Origin: Nematostella vectensis
Lineage: Eukaryota; Cnidaria; Anthozoa; Actiniaria; Edwardsiidae
NCBI RefSeq assembly: GCF_932526225.1
Contig: NC_064036.1
Span: 3,039,501-3,103,500, forward strand
Reading direction: 5' to 3'
Length of the DNA stretch: 64,000 bases
The notes beneath the pieces are model-generated. The model was not told the DNA's origin, did no database searches, and saw only the letters and a list, made by a program, of their open reading frames with translations. Positions 1 to 12,400 of the stretch are shown here, one piece after another. Made by a program: the position numbers and the translations under genes. The first letter of the stretch is position 1. Each line of letters starts with the position of its first letter.

Positions 1-416
1 TTGAGGGTTACATTGTATGATGACTTTGTAATTTCCTGTTGACAGGCATACATTGATAGTTACATTGTATGATGATTTTGTGATTTCCTGTTGACAGGCA
101 TACATTGAGGGTTACATTGTATGATGACTTTGTGATTTCCTGTTGACAGGCATACATTGAGGGTTACATTGTTTGATGACTTTGTAATTTCCTGTTGACA
201 GGCATACATTGAGAGTTACATTGTATGATGACTTTGTGATTTCCTGTTGACAGGCATACATTGAGGGTTACATTGTATGATGACTATGTGATTTCCTGTT
301 GACAGGCATACATTGAGGGTTACATTGTATGATGACTTTGTGATTTCCTGTTGACAGGCATACATTGAGGGTTACATTGTATGATGACTTTGTGATTTCC
401 TGTTGACAGGCATACA
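1..416 (+). repeat. 52-bp minisatellite, about 8 copies, each containing the exon 1 splice acceptor
   Basis: The unit runs TTGAGGGTTACATTGTATGA and on to CCTGTTGACAGGCATACA, with 52-base spacing (units begin at 1, 53, 105 and so on). It ends by merging into exon 1 at 410. Every unit contains TTGACAG|GCATACATTGAGGGTTACAT, the acceptor plus the first codons of that exon. Reading through a unit from an upstream acceptor meets TGA after eight codons. Confidence 0.9.
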
Positions 417-3400
417 TTGAGGGTTACATAGAGATTTTCAGCATCTCAGTATACTGTCGTCTGAACTTCACCATGAGCTATCTGGAACTGCTGATCCAAG
501 GCAACTTCCTCAACCTGATAAAGGCCGAGGTGTACATCGAGGCCAAATACGGCATTACATTTGACTTCCTCTTACCTCAAAGCTTCTACGTCCATGTCGA
601 AGTTGATCTTAGCGGTATTAACAAGGTAAATAAACTTAATATTTAACATTTGCAATTTCGCTAGGCCCTCAACTAGCTTAAGTGCTATCAAAAGAGCAGA
701 GTTAAATCAAGATTTAAAAAGAATCCAAAGAGACAGCGTTTTGGTGATTCCTTTTTGGTGAGATAATAGGTTCCGAGCCTACTTGATAAATCTAACAATA
801 GGCGACTTGCGCTAAGAGAACTACGGAGCCCTAGAAGCGCCATGTGATCGAGCTTATTTTTTTAGAAGTATTTTTATTATATTTTATTGGTTCGTGTTCA
901 AGTTTTTTTTGTTTCGACTTTCTACGGATCGACTTTTTTACGGATCGGCTTTCTACGGATCGGCTTTCTACGGATCGACTTTTTACGAATCGACTTTTTA
1001 CGGATCGAATTTCTACGGATCGATACGGATCGACTTTCTACAAACGACTTTTTACGGATCGACTTTATACGGATCGACTTCATACGGATCAACTTTTTAC
1101 GGATTGACTTTCTACGGATCGACTTTTTACTGATCGACTTTCTCGGTAAAAAGTCGAGCCTTAGAAAGTCGATCCGTAAAAAGTTGATCCGTAGAAAGTT
1201 GAAATAAAGAAAAACTTGAACACGAACCAGTAAAATATAAACACGATCCTTCTTCACGGTCACATGGCCCTCTAAGGCTCCAGAGATAACGTGACTTTTT
1301 GGGTGGCAATCTTGCGCGCGCTCAGGATTTTTACGACAGAATAACGAAACAAAAAGCAAATTTTTCAGCGCTTCCGAATCTGCCAGAAAGGACTTTTCTC
1401 TGTTGAAATGTTATATATTTTTGTCTTTGTCTGGCGTGAAGGCCGCAGCCGTTTCTGGGGTTATTTTGGCTTGAACTTGCCATGTAAAAAGTCACATGAC
1501 TTCTTAGCGCAAGTCCCCTATTGTTCTCCCTCAGGCACTTGACGAAGCTGCCGCCTGGGTCAAGGGTGCATTCGAGGCTGCGCAAAAGAAGCTATCGGAC
1601 GCCCGCAATCATGTGATAGAGAAAAAAGCAGAGTGTAAGAGGAAAATGAGCTTGAAGTGCGACAACTGCAAGAGAATGCAATGCGCGCGCGCTGAGAGGA
1701 ACTGCAAAGGGGCTTTAGACGCTGCTGGGAAGTGGATCGGCGGAGTAATCAACGCCGCAGGTAAATTTCTGCTTCTCCTTCAGTATAGATATAAACCTAT
1801 TTCACAAAAGGTTGTCAGGGCAAATGGTAAATGGGTTATGGGTACTAATTATTTGTAAAATTAAAGGTGTTAAATAAAGTCCAGCAATGTAAGAGCCAAG
1901 CATTGGTAACCTTGGTTACTTTCGGTCGGAGAACTGCCATTTGCCAATCGCCATTCCCACTGACAACCATTATTGAAATAGATGTATACTGATCTACGTA
2001 GATTACAATCATAACTAGAATTTAGTGTGTAAACACTGTTCCTGAAGATGGCATCACCGGCCAGTATCCCAAATTACGAGGAAATGGCCAGTAGGGGTGT
2101 GGCTGTGCCCTACATAATTTGTCAATGCTTCTGTATTGTGCTCCCCCAATATTTCGAGGCCTGCTACGGCCCTGTAGGCGGCCAGGCTTTTACATCTCAC
2201 CCTTAAAAAGCGGATCATATAGCATACAAATCCCTAAATACATAAAGCATAGAAGTCCATGCCACTAAGCTTTCACGACTCGGTATGTTTCCGTAGCTAA
2301 ACTTCTGCTAACTGAGCTGTTATGTTTCTAGGAAAATGGATCGCTGGAGCCGTGAAGACGATTGGCAAAGCTCTTGCACCTGTAAGTTAATACCTTTTAT
2401 TTTACACGATAAATTTTCAAAGAGTTCTGTTCAGTTGTATTACTAAGGAAAATGGTACCCCTGCCCTCGAGACCTCAGTGCCACATGCTACCATAAATAC
2501 TGCCGTCTGGCATCTACCTGCTCCGTTTAAGAAAGATGAGTGGTCCTTTAACATGAAAACAAAGCAAAGTATTTCATTACATGCGGTATGCTGTAACCGT
2601 ATGACTGTGGTTTAGGTTGGTAAATTCTTCAAGAAGGTGTTTAAGGGATGGCGTCGTAAGCGAGCCCTTCAGCAGAAGCAGAACGAGCTGTTCGCAGTGC
2701 ACATTCGGCGCAGACGATTTATCAGTAAACTTATCTGCGAGGGGATTGTCGGCGGCGGCTGCAAGGGTAAGGAACCAAACCTGGGTTTCGTGAAATTACT
2801 GGGTTACTAAAGGGGCTCTATTTTTATTGTTGTTGGCTAATAAGTCAAATTTGACAATCTTGTATTCTCCGTCAACATGTATCCTACGTATTAAAAGGCA
2901 CATTTCTGTTGTATAATACCACTGGTATTGTTTCAGTGTTGTCTTCGTATAAAAGGGTGCACAATTCTTGTCTTATACCACTTGTGTTGTTTCAGTGGTG
3001 TCTTCGTATATAAGGGTGCATGTTTCTTGTTTAATACCACTGGTATTGTTTCAGTGTTGTCTTCGTATAAAACGGTACATGGTTCTTTCCTAATACTACT
3101 TGTGCTGTTCTAGTGGTGTCTTACCTATGCGAGGGTACATGTAAAGCTGTCGAGCATATTGGCAAAGGTCTCTGCAATATCTTAGACGTCGCCATTGGGT
3201 TCCTGAAGGGTGTCGAGGCTGCTTGTGGATGGGTTAGCAAAGCCATCCAGTATGTGCTGACACAGCTATTCAGGATACACAGGTAATCAAAAATCAATAT
3301 TCCGGGAGCAATGTAATACTTACACACATGCCTTGTCACTCCGGTTTTGCCTCAATAACACTACATAGCTCTGCGCCCATATAGTTCCTACTAGTAAGAC

Positions 3401-6400
3401 TTCCACTCAGCATTTGTCTCAGTGTTTTTGTTTGTTTATTCTAGCTCCTCTTTATTGCCCTTGATAAATGATCTCATGATTTACTATTAGCTAATAGGAA
3501 AGTTATTTCTTATCGACAGCTTTTCAGTAAAGTCACGTTATAGCTCACATTTTAAATATTACTATGATTAAAAACCGTTTAAATGGCTAGGCTGCTGTAA
3601 ATTATTCTTTCAGTAGCAACATGCTCGCCCATCGCGGGCCTATTTTTTTCCATGAACATTTTTTCCATCATCTAACCAATTACCTATCAACTCCTACTCC
3701 TCAGGATCATGTTCCAATTCTCTCTGAATGCGTTTGATGCAAACAAGAACACGTTTGCTGCGGGAGTCGACTTGACCATATTTGGCAAGAGGATGTTCCT
3801 GGGCCTAGCGTTCAATCTTCTTGATCCGATCGGTAGTCTTAAAGTCGGTGCCGATGCTGCCACCAGTTTTTATAAGAATAAGATGAATCCTAATGGTCGC
3901 ACTGACACGGAGAAAGACTACTATGATAAACCCAACCCGTACTCAGACTTCGAAATGACAGGTAATGACTTATGCTACGAGAAAGACCTGGTGCTTCAAA
4001 AACCAGCGATTACCTATTTCAGAGGCGTACAAACCTTTTTCAAACTTGTGTTGATTATTTTCTGCTTCCACAACCTCTACACAGACGACCTAGTTTTCCC
4101 ACAGCGTGTCTGTTGTCTTTGTACTTATATCAGGTTGGGGAGCTTTATTCCTTTTGTACGCGCCCATTCCGCGTAAAAATAAACCTTCGGAAAAAAAGAA
4201 AAAAAAATGAGGAATATAACGGCGAAGGCGTGCTACCACGCAGCTAGCATAAATAACAGAGGTGGTAGTGTGTCACTTTTATGATTTATGCGGCCAGTAC
4301 AGACTCTGAGGGGGGGGGGGGGGAGAACATTTTTTCTTCGGCGTCCCACGTCTCTCCCCAGACGGAAAGATTTACTTACAAATTCCACTCAGGGCATTTA
4401 ATTTTTTTTTTGGCTTCTTGGATTTGCCTCTTAGGAGAATTGCTATTTTGAGGATTTCTTTAAAGGTGGGTTAATTAATGTATGGGAAAAAGGTAATTTA
4501 ATTCAGAAAACAGATACATATGTTTGAAATTACAGAACAATTCTCTATCGAGAACCAGCAGGCCGCAACAGATGACAGGAAAGGAGGCTGTTTGTTTGTC
4601 GACAGTAAGAACGAAAACGCTGCTGTCAAGGTCACCGGCTGTAACTCAACCGATGATCGCCAAGTGTGGTCTTACACGATTAAGGGCCAACTCTCGGTAA
4701 GCATTCCCCTAATAATGGTCACCAGGCTTCACGTGTGGTCCGGGAAATGTATCAAATTTTTGTCGTGTAAATAAGGCTTGACAAAGGGTCTTTTTCTAGA
4801 ACGTGTGGTCAGGATATTGTATCAAGCTTTGCCGGTGTAGACCCGGCGCGACACATTTTTGTTGTTGTTCAATAGAACGTGTGGTCAGGACATTGCATCG
4901 ATACGAATGGAGCGTCTGCTGGTAACAAGCTGGTGCAGAAGAAATGTGACCCGCGTCGAGATGATCAGAACTTCCAGTGTGATTTGATCGTCAGGACCGT
5001 GAAAAGACGCAGAGCCAATTTGTGCTGGCAAGCAGGTATGATCTTCCTTAATTCCCAACTTCATTACTTCCCTCCTTCCCCCATTACTTCTCGCTTCTTG
5101 GTTCGCTCGTTTCTCCCTCTTTCTCCCCCTTTCCTTAGCTCCTTTATTCAATCTATTCATCTTTCCTTCACTCATTTTGTCCTTCCTTTTATCCTTATTA
5201 ATTGATTTCTTTATTCACCTTTTCCTTACTCACCTATTCCCTCACTGTTCCTGTCTTTACTTCTTTCGTCCCTTATACTCTTCCTTACTCCCTCTCGCCC
5301 TCTCTTTTTTTCCTCCCTCCTGATCAGACCTCACGAGAGTAAGATATTCACCAACTTTCCCCCTTGTTCAGCTCCTGTGAGCCTGAATGGACCTGGCTCG
5401 CTGGTTCATCTCGGATCGCTCAAGTGTATTCACCCGTACCACGGCGGCCACTCTGTCCCAGAGGGCGACAAACTCGTTATCCATGATGGCTGCAGCGAAC
5501 AGAGGTAAATCTGCAGCCCCATCGCGCTCTTGTACATGTTAATATCTAAGTATGGATTGAATAACCTGGGAAGCCTGGGCCCTGATGTAGTTTCCGTAAT
5601 ATAAAGTTACTTCCTTGTATTTTAGTCTTGTCGGGGTTTTGTTCGTAATAACGAGGTGCCCGAAATAGGTGTCTGTGTAAGGTGAGCGTTGACTGTAATA
5701 TGGTGTCTGTGATAACAAGGTGTCCGTAAGAGCTAAGTACTTGTAAGGCCAGCATTGACTGTAATAAGGTGTCTGTGATAACAAGGTGTCCGTAAGAGCT
5801 AGATGTCAGCAAGGCGAGCGATGACTGCATGTCCAGTGTGTTTTGAGACGAACTGAAAAAAAACAGAGTTTCTTTTTTTGTTATCCTTATTTGTTTACTT
5901 TTTTCTTTGTAAAGTGAAAAGCCTTTATTCTTGATATATTCTAACAACATTCGCTAACTACATACACGTGTTGGAATTCAGACTCATATGTTCTCATCTT
6001 TAAAAGGTTGGAATTCAAGCTTGACAATGGCTACCTTATGCACACTCCGAGTGGCAAGTGTGTGCGGCCCACGGGGTCGGTCGTGGATGGTGTCCTACTC
6101 GGTCTGTACTCTAGCTGTAACGGACACAAGTTCAGCTTCACCAAGGGAGGTTCTTTGCAGCATGTCGGTAGCCGCAAGTGCGTCATCCCCAAATCCGCTG
6201 TAAGTACAGAGATATAACAAACCGCTCGGAGGCACTTCGGTGTTTTAGATCTACGAACGCCGGCACGCTGATGAAAAAAGGACGCCACCTCGCCCAAGCG
6301 CACACATTTCTCGCGTCGCGTCGAAATCAACAAGAACTGTGCGCGCGCGCCATTTGCGAGGCGGCATCATTTTTCCGTCCGGCGTCGAGGATCTAAATCA

Positions 6401-9400
6401 CCGTATAACGTTGCTAATATTCCCAGCGCTTGAGTATTATACTACTGTACAATATAATACAGTGCTTTATTGAATTATTGATTTATTTCGCTAATGCTTT
6501 CAAAAATTGGTCTACATCGAATTACTGCAATACTACATAGTAAACAAATAATTTACAGTTGTCGTTTACGGCAAAAAGTAAAAATACTAAAATTGTTGCA
6601 CCCATGTATGGTCATCAAAGGTCCCGAGGGATTCCGCGTTTTATTGTCAAATTTCCCGAGCTTGAAGTGTTAACAAGTTTATTTGAAGTATTTTTTCTTT
6701 GAATGTACATAGAAAAGCAAAAAGTTAAACACCTCTAATAAGCTTACAATTACAGTTAGGGCCAATAATAATGATGATAACTATCATATCCACTTTGTTA
6801 ATCACATAATGTTTATTTATACAAGAAAATGAAGCCAGACAACGGGGAGGAGATGGCGCTGAGCAGCAGATGTGAGAACAGCGTCTCCGACCTCTCCAAA
6901 GAGCATTTGATCTTCAACTTCATCCCAAGTAATTTTATCTGTCTACTACCTAGGCAGGGCCGAAAAGGGGGATGAAGCACTGGGGGCACATATCCCCCCC
7001 CCCCCCCCAATGTTTTTAAAAGTTTTATGGAAATTGCAAGTAGGGGCGTGTCAATCGACGTCTGCTGCAGCTGTGATATGTTATATTACAATGAAATATT
7101 ATAATATAATATGATAGAAAGGAATGACCTGTGCTGTACATTACCAGAAGTTTTTAGTGTTAGGGAGAGAAGAATCAAAGGAAGGCATTCTTTCTAAATA
7201 TAACTAGCGGGCATTTAAGACCAAAATTTAAAAAAAGTGTTTATTGGTTGTTAGGATAAAATGGTCACCGCCTCTGTGAGCCAATAGCCGTTAGCACCAT
7301 AAAGATTGGAATATCCTATATTGTTAATCGCTATTTTCCATATAGGTTGTTTTGATGAAATCATCCCTCCCATAATGCTTTGCGTATGATAATAATGCCT
7401 TGGCTTTCATGTATCGGTAGAATTTTTGGCTAATCGCTAAATATATTCTGCGATAAATTCACAATCTAGCATAAACTCTGCTGTGTTCCTATATAACGTG
7501 TTTTTTTTTTAGCTAACCCTTACGTCACGATGCAGAAATGCACTGATTTCGGTAACCCTCGTCTTGACCAACGCTTCGAGGTGGAAGACGAGCCCATCAA
7601 CACCATTTGCACCAAGTTCGCCAAGAGTAAGTCGAGATCCAAAAACAGATAGCAATACACCATGCTCCAGTAGCGGATCTGGGGGAGGGTTTACGGGGTT
7701 TAAGCCCCCTTGGCACTGCCAGAAAGTCATATGCAACAACAAATAATTATCCCCCCCATTTGACACTGAGCCAAAAACAGATAACAAAATATTTACTATA
7801 TACACCAGTACGCCAAGAGTAAGTCACTATAAAAATATAGATAACAAAATATATACGATTACAGTACGCCATGTTCGCCAAGAGTAAGTCCCGATACAAA
7901 AACAGATAACAAAATATTTGCTATATACACCAGTTCGCCAAGAGTAAAGGCCCGTCTACACGAGCAAATTTTATGTGGCAAATTTATGTGGCAATTTTTA
8001 TTTGTTCGTGTAGATGATCGACAAATATTTGTTGTCAGTTTGCTTCAGTAATGATTTTGTACAGCGGAGATACATACAAAATAAAGGCTAGGGTACAAAG
8101 AAAGATGGCGCCCATGACACGAACACGACGAATGAGAAAAAATGCTGCAGCAATAGCCGCTGTTATGATGATAGAAGAAGAAAAACGAGAAAATGTTGTG
8201 TGAAGGCTTGGAAAAGTCGAAGAGAAGCAAAGGGACTAGCGACTAATCTTGTTTTTATAGACATCACTGCGGCTATTCCACAAACTTTTTCTGACTCGAA
8301 TTTTCTCTAACAATAAGAAGGAAACAAGTTTCTCTGTCCATCCTTTGTGGTGGCCGCCATGTTGGATGCGCAAATGGTGGAGACTTGGGTCTACTGAATT
8401 CAAAATATTTGCCACATTTAATGTGGCGTCTTGTCCTCACGGACCAATTTCGATATTTGACAATCTTTATTTGCCAAAAAAAAGCAAACGTGTTGGCTTT
8501 TCGACAAATGCATTTGCCACATAAAAATTTGCCAAATTTGATCATCTACACGAGTAAATAAAAATTGCCACATACACATTTGCCACATAAAATTTGCTCG
8601 TGTAGACAGGCCTGAAGTCAATATAAAAATATAGATAACAAAATATATACGATATACAGTACGGCATGTTCGCCAAGAGTAAGTCCCGATACAAAAACAG
8701 ATAACAGATATACGATATACACCAGTTCGCCAAGAGTACTTCCCTATACAAAAACAGATATCAGATTATAAAAAAAATATCTTCTATATACACCAGTTCG
8801 CCAGGAGTGGTAGTTCGTCGTGTTTTCATTATATTTTGGCAAAAAAGAAGTCGTTTTGGGTGTGTTGAGGAAGGAAGGGCGAGAAGCGATAAACCGTGTT
8901 GTAAGCAAATTTTATATTTAACGATTTGTTAGCTCGATTGGTTGTAATTTGTGTGTGGGGAAATAAAAGTATTCCATAGTAAAGTTCATACTGATTCTCT
9001 CCAGATTTGGCACACAAGAAGTCAGCGGAGCAGTCGAGTACCGCGTACAACGGTCATGCTGAACGCGCAGTGGACGAGAACTACAGCAGCTCGTATGACA
9101 CCAAGTCTTGTACGCACACCGAGAATGAGAACAACCCGTGGTGGAGAGTGGACTTGGGACGAGAGCACATTATCACGGGTAAAGTGCAAATAGACAGTAC
9201 TTGAATATGATGGCCGCACAGGAATATAGAAAAGAGAACATTATCACGGGTAAATGGCAAATAGACAGTATTTAGATATGATGGCCGCACAGGGATATAG
9301 AAAAGAGAACATTATCACGAGTAAATGGCAAATAAACAGTATTTAGATATGATGGCCGCACAGGGATATAGGAAAGAGAACATTATCACGGGTAAATGGC

Positions 9401-12400
9401 AAATAGACAGTATTTAGATATGATGGTCTCACAGGGATATATAAAAGAGAACATTATCACGGGTAAATGGCAAATAGACAGTATTCAAATATGATGGCCG
9501 CACAGGGATATAGAAAAGAGAACATTATCACGGGTAAATGGCAAATAGACAGTATTTAGATATGATGACCGCACGGGGATATAGAAAAGAGAACATTATC
9601 ACGGGTAAATGGCAAATAGACAGTTTAGATATGATGGCCGCACAGGGATATAGAAAAGAGAACATTATCACGGGTAAATGGCAAATAGACAGTATTTAGA
9701 TATGATGACCGCACAGGGATATAGAAAAGAGAACATTATCACGGGTAAATGGCAAATAGACAGTACTTGAATATGATGGCCACAGGGATTTAGACAAAAG
9801 CACATTATCACGGGTAAATGGCAAATAGACAGTTTATATGATGGCCGCACAGGGATATAGAAAAGAGCACTCATTAGGGTTTGAAATTCGCGGACACGAG
9901 TGTACACACCAAGACGCACGACTCCTTGTACAAGCTTTGTTTTCATGTTAATGAGTACGCAGGCGCCATATAAGGGTTTTACACGGGCCTGTGAATTTTC
10001 ACTTCAGGCAGAATAAGGCGAAAGTATGGATATTTCTTATTAAGGCAATTAGCTTAGTGTCAAATAGACTTTCCCTCCCCTTCACTTGTGACTTTAACAG
10101 AAGTAAAGAAGTACTCAAATAATGATCTGTATTATTCCCCAGATGTCCTCATTGTCAACCGATACAACAACTTTGAGCGCTTGAAGAACTTTGACGTGCG
10201 AGTAGGTATCCACCAGGACCAAAGCCTCAACCCGACCTGCAATGACCGCGTGCGGACTGTAGGTCAGGGACAGGCACTTAGAGTGCAGTGCAATCCGCCA
10301 ATCCCCGGGAGACACATCGCCATCCAGATGATTGGCAAAGGAATACTCACACTCTGCGAAGTCAGCGTATACTCCAGAACAGGTTTTTATCATACGCCCA
10401 CCACTATCGAAAAAATCGGGTGTCAATTTCTCTCAACTCACTCTTCCATTTTTCCAAGGAATCGATTCGGTTGTCCGCTTGTCATATAAGACATCAAATT
10501 AAACTGACCTCATATACACAAAATGGAGTGGTTTGCTACAGCTTTTTACATTTTGTACCGAACCAAAACTGCGATTTCATTTACACGTGCGTCGCGCCTC
10601 GAATATCTAATTTTTATTTCAGGATTTGCAAACTAGAAGCTTTTGTGATTTTGTTCGCCAAAGATCAGATCGATCGCACGCTTTGAAGTGGCTACTAAGC
10701 GGGTTTCAATTTGAACGAATTTTTTTAAACACTTACCTGCGAGAGGCCTTAAAGATACATTATTTTTATTGCGACTGTTGTGGTTTCTATCTAGACATTT
10801 TCACATTCTCAAGTTTCTTGTCATTTCTCACTAGCTCCGTTGGCTGAGATTTTTCACGTTTTCATAAGCCTCTTGTCATTTTTTCTTTCTCGCTAGCTCC
10901 GTTGGCTGATCTATGCCAGCTGGATAATGGCGGCTGCGAGCAAGTCTGCTACAACTTGTGCAACTTGAAAGTGAAGTGCGGATGTTATCCTGGTTTTAAG
11001 ATGGCTTACGACGGCAGGACGTGTATTGGTACGTTTTAGACAATCGTCCGCATTATCACTAATAATCAATCGTTTTAATCTTTTTAAGCCATACATCCAT
11101 ACGGGAGCACACTTATTTTCATTATTTTCTCATATGCGAACTTATGCATTCGCTTTCTCCATGAACTGTTTTATTGCTTTCTCGTTGAACTGTTACTTAC
11201 CAAAAAGCCTTAAGATGTGGTGTTCAAGCCGTAACCATGCAGTTTCCTTCTCTTCGCAGATATCGACGAATGTCAAGTTAATAACGGTGGATGCGACATC
11301 TTCCACGGTCAGTGTATCAACACTCCTGGAAGTCATCACTGCGCATGTCGAAACGGTTACCAGCTCAAAGAGAACTCCAAATACGTTTGCGAGGGTATGT
11401 ACTGTATGTTTACACAGGCGGTGTAAACATACACCGTGTATCCAGTGTTTTCATACGTTTACGCGGGTATGTACTGTGTATATATTACAAACAGTGTTCA
11501 AATCCTGTGTGGTGCAGTGTTATTATAATATTATACGAAGTACTTTCAAGCAATTATAAGTGGAGTTATACTTAATTGGAAACAGTTTAAGTTATACATA
11601 GTTTACAAGGGAAGGGAGCGGTGCTTTTAAGAGGGAGAAGGCTTCGGTTGCTCTGTTGTCCTTGCCGTATCATGGGTCATAAGTTTTTATAACAACGCGT
11701 TTGTCTGTAGAGAGTATTTCTCTCCTCAATGTGTGACAAAGCTGATAGAAATAAAATGAAAACGCCCAAATGGTAATGTACTGATTCTCGTTGCAGATCT
11801 GAACGAGTGTAATGTGGCAAATGCTGGCTGCGAGCACATCTGTGAAAACACCCACGGCAGTTTCAACTGCGACTGCCGCCAGGGCTACAAACTAAAAGCC
11901 GGAGGATATGGCTGCGAAAGTAAGTCAATAGCGGTTGATCCTCTGTTGATCCAACTCACGTGACGCATTGTTTTTGGAAGGCAATTAAACCCAAACCAGC
12001 CAACTGAATCCTCTTGGATCACGGTCAAGTTCAATACATCCTACAAAAAAGTAATAGCTTAATTGTATTCTGAAAGTCTCAAACAGTGCAGGAAAAGTTT
12101 TCAAAATTACGAGAGCCTGTATTATTAAAAACAAAAATAAAACGACGGTGTCACAACGATTGGAATTGCCTGACTCAAGTTATACTACGTTTTCTATGAA
12201 TATTAGAACTCCTCTACTTTTCGTTATCGTCATATTGAAGTAACCATTGTTATCTAGAAACAATGTAAAGGGTGGCGACATGTCGAGCGCGACATGTCTC
12301 CTAAATGTTTCTAAGTTTCGCCACCGCAAAAAAAAAACATGTAGAGCGCGACACGAAAAGGTTTCTCAACTACGTTCTTTGTCGCTGCTCAAAGAGTTGG

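Larger units (their letters stand above)
410..3961 (+). other. N-terminal region of the modular protein: six exons, unknown fold, Lys/Arg- and Gly/Ala-rich
   Basis: Exons 1-6 encode about 356 residues that match no family I recognise. Exon 1 (72 residues) is rich in alternating hydrophobic residues, with YIEGYIEIF near its start, and looks like beta strands. Exon 2 has a cysteine cluster (CDNCKRMQC). Exons 2-5 then contain repeated short amphipathic segments built on [13 protein letters not shown] and GKFFKKV, followed by an arginine-rich stretch (GWRRKR, then HIRRRRF) and paired cysteines. Exon 6 is a beta-like segment beginning [17 protein letters not shown]. Phases are consistent from exon to exon (0, 1, 0, 1, 2, 1), so this is coding sequence, but function is unknown. 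The helices could bury against one another or contact membrane or matrix; that is a guess. Confidence 0.7.
4536..7626 (+). other. R-type (ricin B-like) beta-trefoil lectin block, exons 7-12
   Basis: Exons 7-12 carry the repeating trefoil pattern of R-type lectins: GGCLFVD, then a [12 protein letters not shown] stretch containing a QxW motif, [21 protein letters not shown] with [14 protein letters not shown] with [10 protein letters not shown], and SRKCVIP with a final ALSSRC segment. Cysteine pairs spaced by about 15-20 residues recur as expected for the subdomains. Several repeats are visible, which suggests two trefoils or an extended one. The family typically binds galactose-type glycans. 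Sugar specificity cannot be read from the sequence. The exon 9/10 boundary (AG|G at 5504/6007) is the least certain join. Confidence 0.7.

Noticed and set aside
844..1359. Several overlapping frames with repeated STDRL, FLRID or IRKKS peptides
   Set aside because: They lie inside the 15-base repeats of the foldback element and are open in several frames on both strands.
8045..8751. Frames within the inverted-repeat element at 7948-8613
   Set aside because: They are too short and repetitive to be a transposase; at most a remnant of an N-terminus.
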